A DNA stretch of 64,000 nt, from NCBI GenBank assembly GCA_963669455.1, contig OY770026.1:248001-312000 (forward strand), in the 5' to 3' direction. Positions 18,495 through 25,728 of this stretch are shown here, piece by piece. Position numbers and translations under genes: made by a program. The stretch comes from JAWKWH01 sp963669455 (GTDB lineage Bacteria; Pseudomonadota; Alphaproteobacteria; Rhizobiales; Rhizobiaceae). The first letter of the stretch is position 1; each line of letters starts with the position of its first letter. The notes under the pieces were generated by a model that was not told the DNA's origin, ran no database searches, and saw nothing but the letters and a program-made list of their open reading frames with translations.

Positions 18495-18626
18495 TTTGCC
18501 ATTCTACCAGCTGCTGCCTTGCTATCAACCTGCTGCCAACGGACTGAGGCCAACTCGCTTTATGAGTTTACGGCCTAGTGTGCCGAATTCGTCGGGCTTG
18601 CCCGGTTTTGGCAACTATTTCCAGCT

Positions 18627-19409
18627 TCAAGCCTGACCGATCCGGGCAACCATCTGCTCGATGGTGCGCAGCAACAGGGTGATGTCCTGTGGCCGCGACA
18701 AGCGATGATCGCCGTCCTTTATCAGCGTCAGCGTAACATCATCCGCCGGAAGATGTTCGACGAGCTTCAAAGCCAGTTGATAGGGCACGTCAGGATCGGA
18801 CTGGCCCTGCAGGATATGAACCGGGCAATGGGTGTCGATCGGCCCGGATAGCACCCGGTTCTTGCGGCCATCTTCGAAAAGCGCTCTGGTGAAAATATTC
18901 GGCTCATCGGAATATTCCGAAAATTCCTCGAAATACCCCTTGTCCTCCAGGTCCTGCATTTCTTTGTCGCCAAGCTCCGGTTCCATCAGTTCGACGGTGA
19001 AATCCGGTGCCGGTGCCAACAGGATCAGGCCGGCGGCGCGGTTGCTCTCATCTGCCTTGTTCAATTCCTGGATCATCCGAAGCGCTACCCATGCCCCCAT
19101 CGATGAGCCGATCAGGATTTGCGGGCCGTCTGTTATGGCCCTGAAGACGGAGAGGCTTTCGGCCAGCCAGGTCGATATTGTGCCATCGGCGAAGTCACCG
19201 CCGCTTTCGCCATGGCCCGAATAATCGTGTCTGGTGCAGGCATGGCCGTTTTCAGCTGCCCAGCGGTCGATTTCCTCTGCTTTGGTGCCAATCATGTCGG
19301 AACGGTAGCCGCCGAGCCAGACAAGGCCCGGGTTCCGGCCGGTTCTCGCTCGCACCGCAATTTTTTTGCCGTCGACGTCGAGATATTGTGGCGTTTTCAC
19401 AGGCTTCAT
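18627..19409 (-). CDS. Alpha/beta hydrolase (ABHD10-like)
   Basis: This 260-residue cytosolic serine hydrolase has the nucleophile elbow GSSMG (in ILIGSSMGAWVALRM), an HDYSGHGESGG strand-loop, and DGDHRLSR as the catalytic His loop. QGQSDPDVPY is the likely Asp region. The overall order resembles human ABHD10 and its alphaproteobacterial relatives, which hydrolyse acyl thioesters or acyl esters. The substrate here is unknown. It is monocistronic and divergent from infC. Confidence 0.88.
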   Translation of the reverse strand: MKPVKTPQYLDVDGKKIAVRARTGRNPGLVWLGGYRSDMIGTKAEEIDRWAAENGHACTRHDYSGHGESGGDFADGTISTWLAESLSVFRAITDGPQILIGSSMGAWVALRMIQELNKADESNRAAGLILLAPAPDFTVELMEPELGDKEMQDLEDKGYFEEFSEYSDEPNIFTRALFEDGRKNRVLSGPIDTHCPVHILQGQSDPDVPYQLALKLVEHLPADDVTLTLIKDGDHRLSRPQDITLLLRTIEQMVARIGQA

Positions 19410-19522
19410 TCCGTTTTAGTTCGTCAGTGAGTGCCGCAGATGTACAGCGGGCAAACCTCCTTTACCGCACTGTTGGCAACAACAACAAACACAAACCGTG
19501 ATTTTCTCCTACGTCTGTGCTA

Positions 19523-19551
19523 TTGACATCAATGGTTGGCAGGCGGCATAG
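19523..19551 (+). promoter_or_regulatory. Sigma-70-type promoter of infC
   Basis: TTGACA (19523-19528), 17-bp spacer, GCATAG (19546-19551). It leaves a short leader of about 40 bases before the infC start. Confidence 0.55.
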
Positions 19552-19597
19552 CCTGCCCTGCCGAACAAGCAATGAAACAGATCAGGAGATCACGACA

Positions 19598-20134
19598 ATT
19601 CGCAGACCGTTCAGATCGACACAACCTGTCAAGGAAGGCCCACGCGCCAACTCCGATATCCGGGTTCCCCGGGTCCAACTCATCGATAGCGAAGGCGACA
19701 ATCACGGCGATGTCTCAATAGAGGCGGCGCTGGAAGCGGCAGAGGCTGCGGGGCTTGATCTCGTAGAAATCTCGCCCAATGCCGAACCGCCGGTCTGCAA
19801 GATCCTCGATCTTGGCAAGCTAAAATACGAGAGCCAGAAAAAGGCTGCGGCTGCGCGCAAGAAGCAAAAGACCATCGAGATCAAAGAGATCAAGATGCGG
19901 CCCAATATTGATATTCACGATTATGAAGTGAAGATGAAAGCTGTGCGCCGGTTTTTCGACGATGGCGACAAGGTCAAGGTGACGCTACGGTTTCGTGGCC
20001 GTGAGATGGCCCATCAGGAACTCGGCATGGAGTTGTTGAACAAGGTTCGCGAAGAAACCGCCGAAATCGCCAAGGTGGAGGCTGAACCGAAACTGGAAGG
20101 CCGTCAGATGATGATGGTGCTCGCGCCGCGATAA
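19598..20134 (+). CDS. infC: Translation initiation factor IF-3 with an ATT start codon
   Basis: IF-3 binds the 30S subunit and checks the start codon. Homologues begin at IRRPF, and the only start-like codon there is ATT at 19598, preceded by AGGAG (19584-19588) and a 9-nt spacer; this gives 178 residues. The longer ATG frame from 19517 would add unrelated sequence. An AUU start allows IF-3 to repress its own translation, as shown in E. coli. Domains: N-terminal IF3-N (RVQLIDSEGDNHG to LDLGKLKYE), Lys-rich linker (KKAAAARKKQK), and C-terminal IF3-C. Unlike in many bacteria it is about 10 kb away from rpmI-rplT. Confidence 0.95.
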   Translation: MRRPFRSTQPVKEGPRANSDIRVPRVQLIDSEGDNHGDVSIEAALEAAEAAGLDLVEISPNAEPPVCKILDLGKLKYESQKKAAAARKKQKTIEIKEIKMRPNIDIHDYEVKMKAVRRFFDDGDKVKVTLRFRGREMAHQELGMELLNKVREETAEIAKVEAEPKLEGRQMMMVLAPR

Positions 20135-20209
20135 AAGCGTTTTGCGTTTCCGATCAAATGCGAGAAACGCGGGTAGCGTGCCTGTCAGAGAGTTTTGCAG
20201 AAATTCCAT

Positions 20210-20239
20210 AAAAAACCCGGCTCAATGGCCGGGTTTTTT
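20210..20239. terminator. Bidirectional intrinsic terminator between infC and carD
   Basis: The stem CCCGGC/GCCGGG (20216-20221, 20228-20233) with a 6-nt loop is flanked by six A and six T, so it works for infC (plus) and carD (minus). Confidence 0.9.
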
Positions 20240-20259
20240 CATAAAGATAGTGGGCTGGC

Positions 20260-20835
20260 CTATGCCGCGGCTTCCTGCGTGCCATCGGCCTCATTGTCGG
20301 CCTTGGTCTTGCCGCGAGGCCCTTTGTTCAGGTTGGCCTCGATCAGGTGAACGGCTTCTGTTTCCGACAGTTTGTTGACCGCTGCAATCTCGCGCGCCAT
20401 GCGGTCGAGTGCAGCTTCATACAACTGGCGCTCCGAATAGGATTGTTCCGGCTGATTGTCGGCGCGATAAAGATCGCGCACCACTTCGGCAATCGAAATC
20501 AGGTCGCCGGAATTAATCTTCGCATCATACTCCTGAGCCCGGCGCGACCACATGGTGCGCTTGATGCGGGCGCGGCCCTGGACGACCCGCAATGCGCGGT
20601 CGACATAGTCCGTCTTCGACAGTTTGCGCATACCAATCGCCGTCGCCTTGGCGACAGGAACCTTCAGGCGCATCTTATCTTTCATGAAATCGATAACGAA
20701 TAATTCCAGCTTGTGGCCGGCAACTTCCTGATCTTCAATTGCGACGATCTGTCCGACGCCATGCGCCGGATAAACGATGGATTCGCCGGTCTTGAAGCCC
20801 TGACGCTGTGCCGATTTTTTCTGCTGGGTTGTCAT
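20260..20835 (-). CDS. carD: CarD/CdnL family RNA-polymerase-binding regulator
   Basis: CarD-type proteins bind the RNAP beta subunit and stabilise open promoter complexes, especially at rRNA promoters. The ATG at 20835 has CAGGAG ten bases upstream and is preferred over the GTG at 20841; this gives 191 residues. The N-terminal RID domain (ESIVYPAHGVGQIVAIEDQEV) and the helical C-terminal DNA-binding domain (RRAQEYDAKINSGDLISIAEVVRDLYR) are intact. An Ala/Glu-rich tail ends the protein. It lies downstream of fdxA as in other Hyphomicrobiales. Confidence 0.93.
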   Translation of the reverse strand: MTTQQKKSAQRQGFKTGESIVYPAHGVGQIVAIEDQEVAGHKLELFVIDFMKDKMRLKVPVAKATAIGMRKLSKTDYVDRALRVVQGRARIKRTMWSRRAQEYDAKINSGDLISIAEVVRDLYRADNQPEQSYSERQLYEAALDRMAREIAAVNKLSETEAVHLIEANLNKGPRGKTKADNEADGTQEAAA

Positions 20836-20841
20836 TCGCAC

Positions 20842-21196
20842 TAAACTCCTGTTTTAGCTGCCGGGCCCATGTTGAGACCGTGGCATCGCGAGCCACTTAG
20901 ACAAGGTGTGGCCATTTATCTTCGCCGTCATATGTCAGATTTTAAGCGCACAATTCTGCTGCAAGTCAGATCGACTTAGCAGCAAATTATATCCACCCGT
21001 TCGGTTAGAACCGTCCGGTGCGATATCATTCTCCACCCTTTGATTATCGACGTTTGTGCGCAGTCCGTTGGCAATCTGTCATTGGCATGAAGAGAATATT
21101 TACCACAATTTGCCGGAAGAATCAACAATTTGCCGCAGGTTTACTCTGCCGTAATGTCAGGATTTACCGTTAAGATTAATAGCTCGGAGGCCTGTT
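20842..21196. other. 355-bp gene-free region between fdxA and carD with an inverted repeat
   Basis: No gene is seen. It contains an imperfect inverted repeat at 20953-20988 (TGCTGCAAGT against ACTTAGCAGCA, 7-nt loop) about 120 bases upstream of carD. It has no strong T-run on the minus strand. It could be the 3' end of the fdxA message or a control element for carD. Confidence 0.5.
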
Positions 21197-21535
21197 TCAG
21201 TCACCTTCACCCGGATTGGAGGTGAAGTATTTTTCGAACTTGCCTTCTTCTCCTTCGAATTTTTTGCCGTCGGCCGGGGGTGTGCCTTTTGCGGTAATAT
21301 TCGGCCATTTTTCCGCGTACTCGGTATTGATCTGAAGCCACTTATCCAGCCCCGGTTCAGTATCGGGCTTGATGGCCTCGGCAGGACATTCCGGCTCGCA
21401 CACACCACAGTCAATGCACTCATCGGGGTGAATGACCAGCATGTTTTCGCCTTCGTAGAAACAATCCACCGGGCATACTTCAATACAGTCCATGTATTTG
21501 CATTTGATACAGTTGTCGACGACGATATAGGTCAT
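21197..21535 (-). CDS. fdxA: Seven-iron (3Fe-4S/4Fe-4S) ferredoxin FdxA
   Basis: This 112-residue low-potential electron carrier has Cys at 9, 12, 17, 21, 25, 40, 43, 46 and 50. The second cluster motif is CIDCGVCEPECP and the first is split as in 3Fe-4S/4Fe-4S ferredoxins. The C-terminal extension (LDKWLQINTEYAEKWPNIT) is typical of FdxA of proteobacteria. The electron partner is not apparent. Confidence 0.95.
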   Translation of the reverse strand: MTYIVVDNCIKCKYMDCIEVCPVDCFYEGENMLVIHPDECIDCGVCEPECPAEAIKPDTEPGLDKWLQINTEYAEKWPNITAKGTPPADGKKFEGEEGKFEKYFTSNPGEGD

Positions 21536-21682
21536 AGAGGCCCGCTCCGGGATTGTTTGTATAGAAATGATCGAGTTTGCAGCTTGACCTATCCGTTTTG
21601 CGCACGATGTGCAAGATGTTTGGAATTATTGCAGGCCGGTAAACCAGCTGTTCCCAGCCGCGCGCAGCAGACAGATGCAGCC

Positions 21683-22069
21683 CTATTTCAGCCGGCTCCT
21701 GTCGAGCGCCCGCCGGTCTTTTTTCGTTGGCCGGCCGCTGCCGGGGTCACGCACGGGGCCGGTTGCTGTAACGGGTCCGCAGGCTTTGGGGGCCGGAGGC
21801 GGCGTCAAATCCTCATATAGCGTACGGGCTTCGCTGGCAGGGCCACGCCGGCTTCCAGTCGCGACGACACGATAGATCAGGACCCTGCGTTCAAGCGTAA
21901 TCGTCAGCACGTCATCCGGTTTGACTTGATGGGAGGCTTGATCGACCTTGTTCCGGTTGACCCTGATCTTGCCGCCTGCCGCCAGTTTGGCCGCCATTGA
22001 CCGCGATTTGACCACCCGGGCAAAGAACAGCCATTTGTCGATACGCTGTCTTGCAGTTGCGTCGTTCAT
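21683..22069 (-). CDS. S4-domain RNA-binding protein (Hsp15-like)
   Basis: This 128-residue protein starts at ATG 22069; a TTG four codons earlier is possible. It has an S4 domain (RIDKWLFFARVVKSRSMAAKLAAGGKIRVNRNKV), as in the heat-shock ribosome-recycling protein Hsp15. A short basic tail (DPGSGRPTKKDRRALDRSR) follows. It lies between the helicase and fdxA on the same strand, in a block conserved in rhizobia. Helicase and S4 protein both suggest RNA or ribosome handling, but the exact role is unknown. Confidence 0.87.
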   Translation of the reverse strand: MNDATARQRIDKWLFFARVVKSRSMAAKLAAGGKIRVNRNKVDQASHQVKPDDVLTITLERRVLIYRVVATGSRRGPASEARTLYEDLTPPPAPKACGPVTATGPVRDPGSGRPTKKDRRALDRSRLK

Positions 22070-22125
22070 CTGGACCGCCAAAAGGTCATGGCAAGGTGGT
22101 CAACATCCCCGTTTCCGCGCGGGCT

Positions 22126-25100
22126 TCACCCTTTCAGCTGCTCTTTGAGGGCAGCAAGCTTTGCAAATGGGGAATCAGGGTCGATGCGTTCCGGCTTGCG
22201 CTCGCGCGGCGGCTTTCCGCCTGTTTTGAACCCTTTCGTGCCGTGCCCTTTACCCTTGCCCGGTTTGCCGGAGAATTTTTTGGCTTGCGCTCCACGATCA
22301 TTGCGGCGGCCGGAACCATCGCCGGGTTTGCGGCCCTGATGCCGGGACCGGTTGCCGAAGCGCGCCTGACGCCACAGGATGACAGGTTTGGGTGCTTCTT
22401 CTCCGGCATCTTCGGAATCCGGCGCCTCCGCTGCCTCCGCCGCAACACCTTTGTCAGCGGCGTTGCCCGATGGTTCGTCCGGGGCGGCGGACGCGGCATC
22501 CGGCCCGGGTGCTTCAGCCGCATCGGGCGTTGTCTCATCCGGTTTGACGGTTTCGCCGGTTGTGACCTCAGATTTGCCGGTCTCGGCTAAGGCTTGCTCG
22601 GATTTGCCAGTTTCGGGTTTGGTAGTCTCGGATTTGGCATCGGTTTCAGCATCCATTTTGGCAATATGGGCGGCGGCATCCTCGGCGGAAACCGGTTCAC
22701 CGCGATAGCCAAGACCCTTTAAAACCTCTTCCATGTCTTCCGGCGTTGCGCCAAGGATGGACATCATGGCAGGCGTCACGACGAAGCGGTTTCCGTCATA
22801 CCCCCCCTCCGGCCGCGTCCCGATACCGGGCTTCCAGAACAATGCCGGCCGGATCAGGTCGGCGAGCCGTTCTAGAATGTCGACACGGACCGCCCGTTTG
22901 CCCAACAGCCGGTATCCGGCAAGCTTGTAGAAGGTCCGGTCGAAGGATGGGTCAGTTACAAGCGATGTACGCCCGCTCGACAGCGCCGCAACCACATCAC
23001 CATAGCCAGCCTTTGCGGTGGCATCATTGCCAAGCGCCCAAAGCTGGGTCAAAAGCCCCGCTGGCGCCGGCTTTAACAACAGCGGCATAAACAGGTGATA
23101 GGCACCAAACCGCACACCGTTGCGGCGCAATCCGGACCGGGCCTCCTGATCAAGATCGCGCACATCATCGGCAATATCGCGCCGGTTGATGATGCCGCAG
23201 GCCTCCACCAGGCGGTAGGCGATGCCTTTCGCCGGCGCACTCAATGTCTGGTCTGCCGACATTTGGACCAGCGGTTTTAAATGCGTTTCAATCTGAAAGG
23301 CAACGAACCGTTGCGCGCGCGCCGCCACCTTGTCGCGGGCGGGTCCGGTCAATTGCTCGTCGGCGAGCAGGACGACGCGGGGCTTTAGGACTTCATCGCT
23401 TGCAGAAAGTGCCGCCACGGGGCTTCCAAGCCAGCGCACGATATTGTCGGATCCGATTGCCAGATCGTTGTTGGACGATGCTGCAAACCGGGTTGCGCGC
23501 GCCTCGAATTCTGGCGTCAGCGCCTTGTGCGCGGCCGCACGTATCGCTTTGGCGTCTTCGCCGTTGGCACTTTGATCGGTGGTAAAGCGGAATCCTTGCA
23601 AGGTTCCGACATGGTGGCCGGCGACAGACAGGTCGCCATCGGGGCTGATTTCGGCTTCGAGCATGGAATTTTCTCTCAAGCGCTTCATGAGCAACGATGT
23701 CCTGCGGTCTACGAAGCGTTTCGTCAACCTTTCATGCAGAGCATCAGATAATCTGTCTTCGATATTTCTGGCCTTTTCCTGCCAGTGGGCGGGATCTGAC
23801 AGCCAGCCGGGCCGGTGCGAAACATAGGTCCAGGTCCTGATCTGGGCTATGCGGGCCGACAGGGTATCGATTTCCCCTTCGGTGCTGTCGGCCTGGCGCA
23901 CCTGCTCGGCCAGATAGTCTTCGTCAACATGGCCGTCGCGGGCAAGATCGACATAGATTGAGGCGATGATATCAGCGTGTTGCGCCGGGGCGATACGGCG
24001 ATAATCCGGCAAAGCACAGGCATCCCAGAGCAGCGATACCTGATCTGGCGTATCGGCCAGCCTTGCCACCGTCTCGTCTGCGGCAAGCCGCTCCAGCGTC
24101 TGTGCATCGACTGCCGGCAGCGCCTTTGTCAGTCCCGGCAGCGGCGTTGGCGTATCGATCGAACGCCTCAGCGCATCCAGGCTGGAGAAATCGAATTTAT
24201 TTGTCCGCCATTGCAGAACCTTTACCGGTTCGAACTCATGCGCCTCGATGCGCGAAACCAGCCCATCGTCAAACGGATCGACCCGTCCCGTAACGCCAAA
24301 TGTTCCGTCCCGGATATGGCGGCCGGCGCGCCCGGCAATCTGTCCGATTTCAGCGGCGGAAAGCTGCCGGTACTGAAACCCGTCAAACTTCCGGTTCTGG
24401 GCAAAGGCGACATGGTCAACATCAAGGTTGAGACCCATACCGATGGCATCGGTGGCGACCAGATAGTCGACATCGCCAGACTGATAGAGGGCCACCTGCG
24501 CGTTTCGGGTGCGCGGGCTGAGCGCACCCAGCACCACAGCGGCCCCGCCACGCTGACGGCGGATCAGTTCGGCGATTGCGTAAACCTCATCTGCTGAAAA
24601 CGCCACAATCGCCGACCGGCGTGGCAAACGGATGATCTTTTTCAATCCCGCATGGGTCAGCAGCGACATTCGCGGCCGGGTAACGATGGAGATGCCGGGC
24701 AGCAATTTTTCCAAAATGCCGCGCATCGTGCCCGAGCCGAGCAACAGCGTCTCCTGCCTGCCGCGCAGATGCAGCACCCGGTCGGTAAAGATGTGGCCGC
24801 GCTCAAGATCTCCGGCTATCTGAACCTCGTCGATTGCAACAAAAGCCGCATCGGTCTCGCGTGGCATGGCTTCGACCGTACAGACCGAGTAGCGGGCATT
24901 TGCCGGAACGATCTTTTCCTCGCCCGTTATCAGCGCCACATTTGCCGGCCCGGCCTTTTCGCAAACCCGTCCGTAGACTTCACGGGCAAGCAGACGCAGC
25001 GGCAGACCTATCATGCCGCTTTCGTGTGATATCAGCCGTTCGATCGCAAGATGCGTCTTGCCCGTATTGGTCGGACCCAGCACGGCGGTCACATCGCGTC

Positions 25101-25143
25101 CGGACAGTACCGGCAGATCGGTCAGGTTACCCGTATTGATCAT
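22126..25143 (-). CDS. SUPV3L1-like superfamily 2 RNA helicase with long disordered tail
   Basis: This is an ATP-dependent helicase close to mitochondrial SUPV3L1/Suv3. From the ATG at 25143 it has about 1005 residues; a GTG at 25188 is possible and neither has a clear SD. Walker A is GPTNTGKT (23-30), and motif II is DEVQ (105-108) rather than DEAD. Motif VI is QIAGRAGR. After residue about 800 comes a variable tail with Glu/Thr/Pro-rich near-repeats (ETGKSE, TVKPDE), then a Lys/Arg/Gly-rich end that probably binds RNA. In mitochondria Suv3 works with PNPase in RNA decay, and a similar role is inference here. Confidence 0.9.
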   Translation of the reverse strand: MINTGNLTDLPVLSGRDVTAVLGPTNTGKTHLAIERLISHESGMIGLPLRLLAREVYGRVCEKAGPANVALITGEEKIVPANARYSVCTVEAMPRETDAAFVAIDEVQIAGDLERGHIFTDRVLHLRGRQETLLLGSGTMRGILEKLLPGISIVTRPRMSLLTHAGLKKIIRLPRRSAIVAFSADEVYAIAELIRRQRGGAAVVLGALSPRTRNAQVALYQSGDVDYLVATDAIGMGLNLDVDHVAFAQNRKFDGFQYRQLSAAEIGQIAGRAGRHIRDGTFGVTGRVDPFDDGLVSRIEAHEFEPVKVLQWRTNKFDFSSLDALRRSIDTPTPLPGLTKALPAVDAQTLERLAADETVARLADTPDQVSLLWDACALPDYRRIAPAQHADIIASIYVDLARDGHVDEDYLAEQVRQADSTEGEIDTLSARIAQIRTWTYVSHRPGWLSDPAHWQEKARNIEDRLSDALHERLTKRFVDRRTSLLMKRLRENSMLEAEISPDGDLSVAGHHVGTLQGFRFTTDQSANGEDAKAIRAAAHKALTPEFEARATRFAASSNNDLAIGSDNIVRWLGSPVAALSASDEVLKPRVVLLADEQLTGPARDKVAARAQRFVAFQIETHLKPLVQMSADQTLSAPAKGIAYRLVEACGIINRRDIADDVRDLDQEARSGLRRNGVRFGAYHLFMPLLLKPAPAGLLTQLWALGNDATAKAGYGDVVAALSSGRTSLVTDPSFDRTFYKLAGYRLLGKRAVRVDILERLADLIRPALFWKPGIGTRPEGGYDGNRFVVTPAMMSILGATPEDMEEVLKGLGYRGEPVSAEDAAAHIAKMDAETDAKSETTKPETGKSEQALAETGKSEVTTGETVKPDETTPDAAEAPGPDAASAAPDEPSGNAADKGVAAEAAEAPDSEDAGEEAPKPVILWRQARFGNRSRHQGRKPGDGSGRRNDRGAQAKKFSGKPGKGKGHGTKGFKTGGKPPRERKPERIDPDSPFAKLAALKEQLKG

Positions 25144-25261
25144 GGAGAATTTTACGCAGGTTTCATTGTCGAGACGCAGAGCAGACACATACTACATTAT
25201 TGTGGCATCGCAAGAACACCAATCCAAAAAGCATGCCGGAATTAACCAATGGAACGTGACT

Positions 25262-25594
25262 GGAACGAAAGGGCGACGAATCACTTACCTGCTGTGTTTC
25301 CGGGTTTGTTCACGGCAATATCTGGCTCTTTCAGCCATCAGGAACACCATATGCTGAATCGCCTTGTTCGACGAAAAGCCTTTTTTTGGTTTTCGCGTTA
25401 ACGAATTGCTCTTTGCTGTTTTGATGCAAATTTTCAGGCGGCGCAACATTATGATTTTGTTAGGAAAAGTTGAAAATCCCTTACCAAATCCGGTTAAAAA
25501 TCGCCGCTTGCGTTAACGTTCGGGTCAAAGCCGGAACAAACCATCGACGAATCGCTGATCTGATCCGATTCCCGGTTTGTTCACGGCAATATCT
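25262..25594. repeat. Pair of 62-bp near-direct repeats, 271 bp apart
   Basis: The segments 25262-25323 and 25533-25594 share GGAAC at the left, an exact CGACGAATC, a variable 20-bp middle, and an exact 21-bp block ending in CAATATCT, all at constant spacing. The interval includes two CGTTAACG palindromes. It lies in 540 bp of non-coding DNA between the demethylase stop and the helicase start. The function is unknown. Confidence 0.65.
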
Positions 25595-25610
25595 TGTGGT
25601 TTTCACCGGG

Positions 25611-25723
25611 TGCCGCCACAAAAAGCCTGAAGCACCGCTCATAGGGAGATGATTCCCGGCGTTTTTTGTTAACTTTCTAGCCGGGAATTGCGCTCGCAAA
25701 CATAACCACCGGTTGTGGCGGCA
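25611..25723. repeat. Nested inverted repeats downstream of the demethylase gene
   Basis: Outer arms TGCCGCCACAA/TTGTGGCGGCA (25611-25621, 25713-25723) enclose inner arms ATTCCCGGC/GCCGGGAAT (25652-25660, 25680-25688). The 3' side touches the stop of the demethylase gene. In RNA this would fold as a long stem with an inner hairpin. There is no T-tract in the minus direction, so a simple terminator is not certain. Confidence 0.6.
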
Positions 25724-25728
25724 TCCCT

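Larger units (their letters stand above)
17585..18578. mobile_element. Possible relic element bounded by 20-bp imperfect inverted repeats
   Basis: CCAGGACGTGGACTCATAAA at 17585-17604 is matched in inverted orientation at 18559-18578 (16 of 20 bases, with ACTCATAAA exact). The interval of about 1 kb has lower GC than its surroundings and carries one immunity-like gene and one doubtful small ORF. There is no transposase, and I see no convincing target-site duplication. It could be a deleted insertion sequence or a MITE-like cassette. Bases 17354-17756 hold no gene. Confidence 0.4.
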
